Below are positions 50,671 to 58,531 of a DNA stretch of 64,000 bases, piece by piece. The number at the start of each line of letters is the position of its first letter. Position 1 is the first letter of the stretch. The position numbers were made by a program, and so were the translations under genes. Origin of the DNA: Anaerolineaceae bacterium UBA5211 (GTDB lineage: Bacteria; Chloroflexota; Anaerolineae; Anaerolineales; Anaerolineaceae); contig DHVJ01000052.1 of assembly GCA_002412595.1 (NCBI GenBank), forward strand, positions 1 to 64,000, read 5' to 3'. Below the pieces are notes generated by a model. It did no database searches, had not been told where the DNA came from, and saw only the letters and a program-made list of their open reading frames with translations.

Positions 50671-51744
50671 ATGACACTTGGAGTTGCATTAGGATTTAGC
50701 GGCGGTGTAGATAGCACCTTGGCCGCAGTGAAATTAACGGAGTTGGGCTACCAAGTCCATGCCGTTCATTTGAATATGTGGAAATGGGGAGCCGAATCTG
50801 CGGGAGATACAGAGTTTCAACAGCATTCCGTTGAACTGCAGCAAGTCGCTGGGGTGCAATTGGCTTCCGTGGACGCTTCTGATGCCATGCGCAGGTTGGT
50901 GATTAAGGATTTCAATCAGCAGCTCTCCCTGGGCAATACACCCAGTCCCTGCATCCGCTGCAATCCTTTGGTTAAGTTCAAATTGTTGCTGGATTACGCG
51001 GATGCACATGATTTGCAGTACATTGCGACCGGCCATTACGCTCGTATCCGGCAGGCAGATGACGGCAGTTTTCAATTGCTGCGCGCGCTGGATCTGAGCA
51101 AAGACCAATCTTATATGTTGTGTTATCTCAATCAAACAATTCTGTCGCGTACTTTGTTTCCTCTGGGCGATACCCAAAAAAGTGAGAATAAGCAGGCAGC
51201 CCGCCAATTGGGATTGTCGGTGTCGGACCAACCTGAAAGCCAGGACCTTTGTTTTCTCAACCAGCATTCTTTTCAGGATTTTATTACGCATTTTTCCCCG
51301 GATATCCTAGTGCCGGGCGAGATTGTCAACCAACATGGCCAGGTGCTGGGTCAGCATGAAGGGTTGGCGCTTTATACCATTGGCCAACGCAAAGGTATTC
51401 GCATTGCGGCCAAGGAAGCTTATTACGTGTTGGAAAAGGATACCCAAAATAACCGGATTGTGGTTGGGTTCCTGCATGAGTTGGGAAAGAAGGAAATGCG
51501 TGTGGAACAGGTTAATTGGATTTCTGGGCAAAACCCGGATGTGTGTGAATGTGATGTTAAAATCAGATATCGCGCGAAAATTGTTCCTGCCCGTATAGAA
51601 CGCATCGGTCAATCTAACGATTATCAAGTCACTTTCGGGCAAGCTTTACGCGATATCACCCCGGGGCAGTTCGCCGTGTTTTATGAAGGTGAACAGGTGT
51701 TGGGAGGCGGCATGATTAGCAGAGTAGCGGATAAAAATGTTTAA
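50671..51744 (+). CDS. mnmA: tRNA 2-thiouridylase MnmA
   Basis: This 357-residue enzyme uses ATP to activate U34 of tRNA-Lys, -Glu and -Gln and inserts sulfur. It has the PP-loop GFSGGVDST, the Cys in PCIRCN, the catalytic partner Cys in ESQDLCF, IATGHYARI and YTIGQRKGI. The C-terminal beta-barrel ends GQFAVFYEGEQVLGGGMI. All hallmarks are intact. Its end overlaps the next gene by eight bases. Confidence 0.95.
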   Translation: MTLGVALGFSGGVDSTLAAVKLTELGYQVHAVHLNMWKWGAESAGDTEFQQHSVELQQVAGVQLASVDASDAMRRLVIKDFNQQLSLGNTPSPCIRCNPLVKFKLLLDYADAHDLQYIATGHYARIRQADDGSFQLLRALDLSKDQSYMLCYLNQTILSRTLFPLGDTQKSENKQAARQLGLSVSDQPESQDLCFLNQHSFQDFITHFSPDILVPGEIVNQHGQVLGQHEGLALYTIGQRKGIRIAAKEAYYVLEKDTQNNRIVVGFLHELGKKEMRVEQVNWISGQNPDVCECDVKIRYRAKIVPARIERIGQSNDYQVTFGQALRDITPGQFAVFYEGEQVLGGGMISRVADKNV

Positions 51745-52018
51745 TATGACTTTCCCCACATTTATTTTAGGCAGCATGATTGCCTGGCTGATCGGTGCGA
51801 TGGTTCACCTGATCGCCGGTGGGAAACTAATCCGGCTCATATTCTGCCTGATTTTTTCCTGGATTGGTTTTTGGGGTGGTAATTATTTAGCGAATAATCT
51901 GGGCTTGAACATCCTCCAGTACGGCCAGATCAATTATGGCCCGGCTTTATTGTTGAGTGTAATAGCATCTCTATTCGGTTTTTGGCTTTCCGGAGAGAAT
52001 CGGGAGGAAGATGAATAA
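51737..52018 (+). CDS. Small three-span membrane protein
   Basis: This 93-residue protein has three hydrophobic segments (about 6-27, 33-50 and 67-84) with the Gly-rich IAGGKLIRL after the first, and ends in acidic NREEDE. I do not assign a family. It is coupled to mnmA through an overlapping start (ATGTTTAA), and trmI follows 24 bases later. Confidence 0.6.
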   Translation: MFNMTFPTFILGSMIAWLIGAMVHLIAGGKLIRLIFCLIFSWIGFWGGNYLANNLGLNILQYGQINYGPALLLSVIASLFGFWLSGENREEDE

Positions 52019-52042
52019 TATTGAGTATCGAGGATAAATCTA

Positions 52043-52855
52043 TTGACTTGGCTTTCAACAGGTGAAACAGCAGCACCAGGCGACCTGGTCGCTCTGGCTT
52101 CCACTAAGACCAACTATTTTATTTTCCGTCTTGAAGAAGGCGGTAAATTTGAAACACACCGGGGTATCATCCGGCATGATGATCTGATCGGTACAAAATG
52201 GGGTAGTGAGGTAGTCAGTCATAAAGGCAGCTCATTCTATATGCTGCAGCCGGGAATTTATGAGATCCTCTCCAATACCAAACGCAATACCCAGATCATG
52301 TATCCTAAGGATATCGGTTTTATCCTTATGAAAATGAATATTGCTCCCGGCACTACGATAATTGAGGCCGGTACCGGTTCTGGCGGGTTAACACAGATAT
52401 TGGCCTTGATGGTGGGAAAAGAAGGACATGTTTATAGTTACGAACGCCGGGAAGAAATGACCAATTTGGCCCGTAAAAACGTTCAAAAACTGGGTTTGCA
52501 GGACCAGGTGACCTTTTACAACCGCAGCATTGAGGACGGCTTTGAACAGAAGAATGTGGATGCCGTGTTCCTGGATTTACCCAATCCCTATGACTATGTT
52601 CAGCAAGTGCGTGATGCACTCATTCCAGGCGGGCAATTTGGCTCGTTGCTGCCGACCACCAATCAGATCGTTAAGCTTTTATTGGAAATGCGGCGGATGG
52701 ATTTTGAGTTTGTTGACGTGGTGGAATTGATGCTGCGTTTTTATCAGGCCGAAGCCGAAAAGTTCCGCCCGGTGGATCGCATGGTAGCTCATACCGGCTA
52801 TCTGGTTTTTGGCAGGCCGATCCTGCGCGCTGTGTGTGAGGAAGAACAGCCATGA
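52043..52855 (+). CDS. trmI: tRNA (adenine-N1)-methyltransferase TrmI
   Basis: This 270-residue enzyme makes m1A58 in the T-loop of tRNA. It shows the TrmI N-terminal beta domain (THRGIIRHDDLIG), the QIMYPKDIGFIL region, the SAM motif IIEAGTGSGGLTQILA, and the DLPNPYDYV motif IV. Length is close to the archaeal/bacterial family (about 255-270). The start codon is TTG 52043, with GAGGA eight bases upstream. It overlaps the next gene by four bases. Confidence 0.92.
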   Translation: MTWLSTGETAAPGDLVALASTKTNYFIFRLEEGGKFETHRGIIRHDDLIGTKWGSEVVSHKGSSFYMLQPGIYEILSNTKRNTQIMYPKDIGFILMKMNIAPGTTIIEAGTGSGGLTQILALMVGKEGHVYSYERREEMTNLARKNVQKLGLQDQVTFYNRSIEDGFEQKNVDAVFLDLPNPYDYVQQVRDALIPGGQFGSLLPTTNQIVKLLLEMRRMDFEFVDVVELMLRFYQAEAEKFRPVDRMVAHTGYLVFGRPILRAVCEEEQP

Positions 52856-53433
52856 GAAGACACAGATTTCCGGGACGCCCCATTCGGCGCCCAATTCGAA
52901 GGCTATCAGCCCGCAGACCTGTTCCGCCCAAATTGCGCCAGGCCAATCGGCTCTATCAAGCCGGAGATTATAAGCAAGCTGCCCTACTTTACTTTGAATT
53001 GGCAGAACGTGCGCAGTACAATAACTTGCCGCAGGCAGCCAACCTTTACTTGCGTGGTGGTGTTGCATACCTGAAAATCTCCGATGATGAACAGGCGGAA
53101 AAACTTTTCAGGAAAAGTTTGTTGTTCTGTTTGGAAAACAAACGCTGGCCGCAGTTGGAGCGAATTTTAGATGTTGCTGAGGCTGAATTGGATTCAGCAG
53201 GCAAGCCTGAAATGGCTGCGGATTTGCGGGCCTGGGTGATGGGAAAACTTCCTTCTGAAATTCAATTAGCATCATCCCAGGGTCGAGCAGAAGAACATTT
53301 TACCTCCGGAAATGTTAAATTACCGTCGAACTGTCCAAACTGCGGCGGCCCGGTTCAACCCAAAGAAATTGAATGGTATGATGCTGCAAATCCAATTTGT
53401 GCGTATTGCGGTTCTGTTTTAAGAGATGAATAG
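52852..53433 (+). CDS. TPR-like protein with C-terminal zinc ribbon
   Basis: The 193 residues start with a very basic region (RRHRFPGRPIRRPIRR), followed by TPR-like helical repeats (LYQAGDYKQAALLYFELAERA and AANLYLRGGVAYLKI) and a zinc ribbon (CPNCGG and CAYCGS). It overlaps trmI by four bases and the NUDIX gene by eight, so its expression is tied to RNA-modification genes. An RNA or ribosome role is plausible but not shown. Confidence 0.65.
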   Translation: MRRHRFPGRPIRRPIRRLSARRPVPPKLRQANRLYQAGDYKQAALLYFELAERAQYNNLPQAANLYLRGGVAYLKISDDEQAEKLFRKSLLFCLENKRWPQLERILDVAEAELDSAGKPEMAADLRAWVMGKLPSEIQLASSQGRAEEHFTSGNVKLPSNCPNCGGPVQPKEIEWYDAANPICAYCGSVLRDE

Positions 53434-54016
53434 CCAGGAACAAATTCATTTAATCCAGGAAATTAAACGTAAATTCGAGCAATCAGACCCATTGGCTGAG
53501 CCAGTCAAGCACACCAACGGGGATAAAGCTGCTTCTGTTTTGGTGCCCCTGACGTTTCACAACCGTGAATTGGTTGTACTTTACACACACCGGTCTAATA
53601 ATATCAGCCGTCACCGCGGGCAGGTTTCTTTCCCCGGGGGAATGGAAGAATTGGGCGATATTACCTATTTGGATACCGCCCTGCGGGAAACCGCTGAGGA
53701 AATCGGTGTTCCCCCACAGCAGGTTGAAGTTTTTGGAAAGCTGCAACCAATGGATTCGCCTTCCGGATATCTTATTCACCCCTATGTGGGTTTCATCATG
53801 GAATTGAACGATCTCCACAAAAACAGCGCTGAAGTGGAGAAAATATTTTGTATCCCCCTGAAATGGCTTTTAAAAAGAGGTAATTTACGCCAGGAAGATT
53901 ACAGAAGTCCACTGGGAGAAATTCATAAGGTTTGGGTTTTCAAAGAGTTCGACGGTGAAAGGGTTTGGGGCATAACGGCAGAAATTACCCGAAGATTATT
54001 AGAAAAGATAAAATAA
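53426..54016 (+). CDS. NUDIX hydrolase, CoA pyrophosphatase (CoAse) type
   Basis: This 196-residue protein has the CoAse pattern: LYTHRSNNISRHRGQVSFPGG with the UPF0035-like LxRHxGQVsFPGG block immediately before the Nudix box (ALRETAEEIG). Members cleave coenzyme A into phosphopantetheine and 3',5'-ADP. The stop overlaps the beginning of a shared terminator hairpin. It is the last gene of the mnmA-trmI run. Confidence 0.88.
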   Translation: MNSQEQIHLIQEIKRKFEQSDPLAEPVKHTNGDKAASVLVPLTFHNRELVVLYTHRSNNISRHRGQVSFPGGMEELGDITYLDTALRETAEEIGVPPQQVEVFGKLQPMDSPSGYLIHPYVGFIMELNDLHKNSAEVEKIFCIPLKWLLKRGNLRQEDYRSPLGEIHKVWVFKEFDGERVWGITAEITRRLLEKIK

Positions 54017-54042
54017 AAAGAGCGGAAATTTTCCGCTCTTTT
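54016..54042. terminator. Bidirectional terminator, copy of that at 16388
   Basis: Perfect inverted repeat AAAAGAGCGGAAA / TTTTCCGCTCTTTT, identical to the one at 16388-16413, lies between the convergent NUDIX and rplY genes. Confidence 0.8.
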
Positions 54043-54070
54043 TTGATCAGTGTATTACGAGAATTGAAGA

Positions 54071-54727
54071 TTAATCTTCAGATTCCTCATCTTCTTTCTT
54101 ACCGTGTTCAATAACCTCGGGTTCACCTTCAACTTCGATTTCACCGAGTTCTTCTTCCTCTTCCACAACTTCTTCCTTCACGGCGGTAGCAATAATAACC
54201 AGTTCCTCACCATCCGTCAGAAATTCAACATTGGCAGGAGCAGGAATGTCCTTGAGGTAGATGGCATCACCCAATTCTTTCAGAGATGACAAATCTACTT
54301 CAATACTTTCCGGCAGGTCTTGCGGATAGCATTCCACTTCAATATTTTCAATGCCGTTCACCATCAAAGCATCAAACTCTTCCAGCACTGGTGCAACCCC
54401 AACCAGTGTAATGGAGACATTGGTGCGTAGTTTTTCTTTTGAAGATACAGCTAAAAAATCGATGTGGATAATTTCATTTCGGATAAAATCTTTCTGAATT
54501 TCACGGACCAGGGAAGCCTGTTCTTGTCCATCCAACAATATCGTTAAAATCGTTGAACTGGAGACTTTAGAAAGGCTATTGGTAGTATTCCGCTTGTCCA
54601 AAGTAATTGGGGTCGCCTCGTAATCGCGCCCATAAATCACTGCTGGAATTTTGCCCTCTTTTCTCAATCTGTTTACTTTTTTGCCGGTTAACGTTCGTTT
54701 TTCGGCCTCTAAAATTACTTTTTCCAT
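54071..54727 (-). CDS. rplY: 50S ribosomal protein L25/general stress protein Ctc
   Basis: This 218-residue protein has the L25 domain (EAEKRTLTGKKVNRLRKEGKIPAVIYG), which binds 5S rRNA, then the TL5/CTC C-terminal domain, and a highly acidic tail of about 40 residues. The tail is longer than in E. coli L25 and typical of CTC-type proteins. The gene has a good promoter and a small leader hairpin. Confidence 0.94.
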   Translation of the reverse strand: MEKVILEAEKRTLTGKKVNRLRKEGKIPAVIYGRDYEATPITLDKRNTTNSLSKVSSSTILTILLDGQEQASLVREIQKDFIRNEIIHIDFLAVSSKEKLRTNVSITLVGVAPVLEEFDALMVNGIENIEVECYPQDLPESIEVDLSSLKELGDAIYLKDIPAPANVEFLTDGEELVIIATAVKEEVVEEEEELGEIEVEGEPEVIEHGKKEDEESED

Positions 54728-54748
54728 TTTGTTCCTTTCGCGCCTCTT

Positions 54749-54764
54749 ACCCGTTATGACGGGT
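54749..54764 (-). promoter_or_regulatory. Leader hairpin of rplY
   Basis: ACCCGT-TATG-ACGGGT forms a 6-bp stem in the rplY 5' leader, about 20 bases before the ATG and between promoter and ribosome site. It could be a simple control hairpin; there is no T-run. Confidence 0.35.
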
Positions 54765-54795
54765 TACCTTCGCTAGTTTAATAAGACAAGGGATG

Positions 54796-54824
54796 ATTCT
54801 ATCTATAGGGGAGTGTTTCGTCAA
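54796..54824 (-). promoter_or_regulatory. Promoter of rplY
   Basis: TTGACG (54824-54819), 17-base spacer and TAGAAT (54801-54796) on the minus strand lie about 70 bases before the start codon. Confidence 0.7.
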
Positions 54825-54843
54825 GTATTATTTATACGGATGT

Positions 54844-56565
54844 TTATAGTTCATTGATTTTGATGCGGAAATTTTCAACTTTATGAGTTAAATCATCCAG
54901 TGTATTTGTAGCTTCTGAAATAATTTCCTCTTCTGACCGGATAAACCGTGTGTATGGTTGAATGGTGGTCTGAATATTCTCAATTTGCACATCAATTTGA
55001 TGCGAAAATTCATTGATTAATGATTCTGACAGTTTTTTGCGCAAACTGCTGATATTTTCAGAAAAGGAATTTTTAGTTTGTTTTTTCTTGGCCGGAAGAA
55101 TGAAAAAACCCAGAGTAGCAGTCAGGCCGGCCAGCAGAATACCGGTTAAATCAGCTGAGGCAGTAGTTGCCAGCACAGTGATCAGAGTTCCCAGGCCAAT
55201 AGCACCCACTTCAACAGCAGCTGAAGCTGCCACGGCCATTTGGGCCTCTTCTGCGATATTGGACGCTTCAATCTCGCGGTCGTATTCCTCAACCACGCGC
55301 TGAGCTTGGCGGTTGATGGCGCTGATGATCTTTTGCCGCTCCAGGTTGATCTGCCGGCTGTTCGGATCGCTCAGAATGCGGTCCTGATGTTTAGACGCGC
55401 GTTGATTGATTTTTTGAGTGACTATTTGCCACTGTTTCAGATCCTCTTCCACCAGCCATTCAATGGAATTGCTTACTTTTTCATCGATATCTTTGGATAA
55501 GTCCTTGACAACATTTTTGTTGAACTCGTTCTTAATGCGTTCTTTATTGATCAGGTCTAAGACACGATTGATCCGAAAAGTTAAATCGAAAAATTCCAGG
55601 CCGCGTTTCTCAAATTCGAGAATGGTATTATCGATATCCGCATAGCGGAAGTTGTACGAGCGCACCATATCTTCGCGGAAAAGGGTAATTTGTTTTTGAA
55701 TATCATTGATGAGTTGGATGTCATCCTGGATCAAAGCCTTTTGTGTGGCATTGATGTCGGCGTATTTCTTTGAAAGTTTGTCCGAAATACCCAGCGGATT
55801 AAGTAATTTAAGCTGTAAGCGGTTTTTAGTGTCCAGCGTTCGGAAGATGTAATCTTCCACGGCACTGAATTGAGCCGGCGGTTTTTCGGAATCCTGCTTG
55901 GCTTTAAAAGCCTCACGTGCACTGATAGTAAAAATCTTGGGGCTGATCCCTAATAACTTTTCAGCGTTTTCCGTTACAAATGCTTTGACCTTATCCAGAT
56001 CTTGCGAATTATCGACAATGTCTGTTTTATTGATAATAATGACGATTTTTTTGCCCCAATCGCGAATACTTTCCAGGAACTTTCGTTCGCTTTCCGTAAA
56101 AGGGCGGTCAACCGAAGTGATAAACAATACCAAATCTGAGCGAGGGATGAAATCTGTGGTCAACTCTTCATGACCCCGTAAAATAGCGTTAGTTCCAGGT
56201 GTGTCCACAATGCTCAGCTCGTCCAGCAGGGGGGTTGGGGTTTCCACAACCAGTTGGCCTTTATCTGTTCGTGAGGTTTGTCCTTTAATACCATGCCGTA
56301 AGATGGTGATATCTGCCGTGGTGGGGGTGACACCGGTATCCAGGATAGCTTCTCCCAGCAGAGCGTTGATGAATGCGGATTTACCGGAATTGAATTCACC
56401 AGCAACAACAACCAGGAAAAGATCATCCATTTGGAAGAGTTGATCATCCAAGAGTGCCAGGTCTTTTGCTTCTCCGTGGTTGCTAACCAGGAATTGTTTT
56501 TCCTGAATTAGCAGAGATTTAATGCCTGTGACAATCTCTTGGCGTTTTTGTGAGGGGGTTTCCAT
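54844..56565 (-). CDS. Bacterial dynamin-like GTPase
   Basis: The 573-residue protein has a dynamin GTPase domain: G1 GEFNSGKSAFINAL (residues 56-69), G3 DTPGTNA and G4 NKTD. Long charged helices cover about residues 260-430, and a hydrophobic hairpin (about 440-500, VEVGAIGLGTLITVLA and LLAGLTATLGFFIL) should insert in the membrane, followed by another coiled coil. This matches bacterial dynamin-like proteins that remodel membranes. It is a single gene with no partner of the LeoABC type. It is divergent from phnD. Confidence 0.88.
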   Translation of the reverse strand: METPSQKRQEIVTGIKSLLIQEKQFLVSNHGEAKDLALLDDQLFQMDDLFLVVVAGEFNSGKSAFINALLGEAILDTGVTPTTADITILRHGIKGQTSRTDKGQLVVETPTPLLDELSIVDTPGTNAILRGHEELTTDFIPRSDLVLFITSVDRPFTESERKFLESIRDWGKKIVIIINKTDIVDNSQDLDKVKAFVTENAEKLLGISPKIFTISAREAFKAKQDSEKPPAQFSAVEDYIFRTLDTKNRLQLKLLNPLGISDKLSKKYADINATQKALIQDDIQLINDIQKQITLFREDMVRSYNFRYADIDNTILEFEKRGLEFFDLTFRINRVLDLINKERIKNEFNKNVVKDLSKDIDEKVSNSIEWLVEEDLKQWQIVTQKINQRASKHQDRILSDPNSRQINLERQKIISAINRQAQRVVEEYDREIEASNIAEEAQMAVAASAAVEVGAIGLGTLITVLATTASADLTGILLAGLTATLGFFILPAKKKQTKNSFSENISSLRKKLSESLINEFSHQIDVQIENIQTTIQPYTRFIRSEEEIISEATNTLDDLTHKVENFRIKINEL

Positions 56566-56638
56566 AGTATATAAGGATTATATCATCCTGAATCTGACCG
56601 CAGTTCATAACGATATCTAAATATTTGAGATTATTAAC

Positions 56639-56667
56639 TTGCCTTAATAACTCCTCTGTTATATATT
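56639..56667 (+). promoter_or_regulatory. Promoter of phnD
   Basis: TTGCCT (56639-56644), 17-base spacer and TATATT (56662-56667) lie 41 bases before the phnD ATG, which has the strong ribosome site AAGGAGG. No riboswitch-like structure is visible. Confidence 0.5.
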
Positions 56668-56708
56668 AATTTGGTAACACAAAATTAATCCGAATCAAGG
56701 AGGAAAGT

Positions 56709-57626
56709 ATGAAAGGCAGTAAAAAAATCATTTTTACACTCTCAATATTGATGATTGTTGGCATGATGTTGACCGCCTGCGCATCAAATTGGGACGCCAA
56801 GCTTGGCACTGAAGAGAATCCGATTATCTTCGCGGCAGTTCCTTCCGGCGAAACCGAGCGTGTGACGGCCGGTTTTGATAAAATGGCTGATCTGATCTAT
56901 CAGAATACCGGATTGGTCATCGAGCCCTTTGTCGCCACAAGCTACGCCGGCGTGATTGAGGCATTGTGTCAGGATCCACCCAAAGCCCATATGGCATCGT
57001 TAGCCACGTTCTCGTATATTCTGGCTTCGGAAAAAGGCTGTGCAGAGACAGCTCTGGTTTCAACCCGCTATGGCAGCGCTTCATACAATGGACAATTCAT
57101 TGTTAGCGCGGATAGTGATTTTGAGACCATCGAAGACCTGAAGGGTGCTACCTGGTGCGTTCCGGATGCCTTCAGCACCAGTGGTGTGATCATCCCGACT
57201 ATCATGTTCCAGGGTGTTGGTATCGATGTGGATACCGATCTGGGCGAGATGGTTGAAGCCGGCTCACATGAAGCGGCCGCAGCTGGTGTCTATAATGGCG
57301 ATTGTGATTTTGCTACCACTTATGTGGACGCCCGCACCGCCTTGGAAGAGGACTACCCCGATATCATGGAAAAGACCAAAGTGATTGCTCTGGAACCTGA
57401 TATCCCCAATGATGGTATCCAATTTGTAACGGGCTTCCCAGAAGAAACCAAAGCCGAATTGGTTGCCGCTCTCATCGACCTATTCAATACAGATGAAGGT
57501 AAGGAAGCCATGTACGAGGCTTATTCATGGGATGGTATGGAAGAGCATAATGATACATTCTATGATCCTTTCCGCCAGATTTTGGATGCAGCTGGAGTTT
57601 CAGCAGAAGATTTAGCAGCAAATTAG
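56709..57626 (+). CDS. phnD: Phosphonate/phosphite ABC transporter substrate-binding lipoprotein
   Basis: The 305-residue precursor has lipobox LTAC (Cys 24) and the PhnD-type fold: FAAVPSGETERVTAGFDKMADLI, TSYAGVIEALCQDPPKAHMASL, and DLKGATWCVPDAFSTSGVIIP. The family binds phosphonates, phosphite or related oxyanions. It heads the phnDCE operon; a hairpin separates it from phnC. No C-P lyase or phosphite dehydrogenase gene is nearby, so the ligand is open. Confidence 0.9.
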   Translation: MKGSKKIIFTLSILMIVGMMLTACASNWDAKLGTEENPIIFAAVPSGETERVTAGFDKMADLIYQNTGLVIEPFVATSYAGVIEALCQDPPKAHMASLATFSYILASEKGCAETALVSTRYGSASYNGQFIVSADSDFETIEDLKGATWCVPDAFSTSGVIIPTIMFQGVGIDVDTDLGEMVEAGSHEAAAAGVYNGDCDFATTYVDARTALEEDYPDIMEKTKVIALEPDIPNDGIQFVTGFPEETKAELVAALIDLFNTDEGKEAMYEAYSWDGMEEHNDTFYDPFRQILDAAGVSAEDLAAN

Positions 57627-57651
57627 GATTAGCAGATAACACAATGTTAGG

Positions 57652-57681
57652 AAAGGGAAAGGTTTAACACCTTTCCCTTTT
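57652..57681 (+). terminator. Intercistronic hairpin between phnD and phnC
   Basis: A 12-bp stem AAAGGGAAAGGT / ACCTTTCCCTTT with a five-base loop is followed by a short T-stretch. It is likely a leaky terminator or RNA stabiliser that keeps the binding protein in excess over the transporter core. Confidence 0.6.
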
Positions 57682-57731
57682 GCAATTATTCATTTTATTT
57701 TTATTATTTTTTTGTTGCAGGAGATAAATAA

Positions 57732-58520
57732 ATGCTTCAAATTAAAAACCTGACCAAGGTTTACCCGGATGGAACAGTTGCACTCAAGAATGTGAGCTTT
57801 GAGGTTCCGGAGGGAGAATTTTTGATTGTAATTGGATTGAGCGGATCCGGAAAATCTACCTTACTGCGCTGTATTAACCGGCTGATTGACCCCACTGAAG
57901 GTCAAATCCTTTGGAATGGTGTAGATTTATCGAAATTGGAGGGGGAGGAATTGCGCAAAGCCCGCCGAAAAATTGGAATGATATTTCAAAATTTCAATTT
58001 GATTAAACGCTCTTCCGTATTTTCAAACATCATGTCCGGACGGTTAGGTTACACCCAAACGCTTCCCAGTATGTTAGGCAGATTCACCAAAGAAGACATC
58101 GACATGGGGAAAAACGTAGTCGAACGTTTGGGAATAACCGACCAAATGCACAAACGCGCAGATGAGTTGAGCGGCGGCCAGCAGCAGCGCGTGGGTATCG
58201 CGCGCGCATTAATGCAGGAACCTGAATTGATTCTGGCAGATGAACCGGTAGCCAGCCTGGATCCGGTTTTGGCGCATTCAATTTTGAAAACACTGGAAAC
58301 ACTCAATCATGAAGATGGCCTTACTGTAATATGCAGTTTGCATTATTTGGATTTGGTTCAGAGATACGGCTCCAGTGTGGTAGGGCTGCGTGAAGGAGAA
58401 GTTGTTTATCGCGGAAGTCGTGAGGATGTGCGCAAGATGACGGATGAACAATTCAAAGAAATTTATGGTGCAGAAGCTGAACGCGTAGGTGCCAGTATTG
58501 AAGGCGTAGTTCAGGAATAA
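57732..58520 (+). CDS. phnC: Phosphonate ABC transporter ATPase
   Basis: This 262-residue ATPase has Walker A GLSGSGKST, the Q-loop MIFQNFNLIKRSSVF, signature LSGGQQQRVGIARAL, Walker B LILADEPVASLDP and switch His in CSLHYLDLVQRYG. NFNLIxRxSVxxNxxxGRLG is a PhnC-specific stretch. It lies 11 bases before phnE. Confidence 0.93.
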   Translation: MLQIKNLTKVYPDGTVALKNVSFEVPEGEFLIVIGLSGSGKSTLLRCINRLIDPTEGQILWNGVDLSKLEGEELRKARRKIGMIFQNFNLIKRSSVFSNIMSGRLGYTQTLPSMLGRFTKEDIDMGKNVVERLGITDQMHKRADELSGGQQQRVGIARALMQEPELILADEPVASLDPVLAHSILKTLETLNHEDGLTVICSLHYLDLVQRYGSSVVGLREGEVVYRGSREDVRKMTDEQFKEIYGAEAERVGASIEGVVQE

Positions 58521-58531
58521 AGGATTCATAT

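Noticed and set aside
54844..56565. Dynamin-like gene as an anti-phage system
   Set aside because: It is a single gene among housekeeping genes, with no LeoABC-type or other defence partner.
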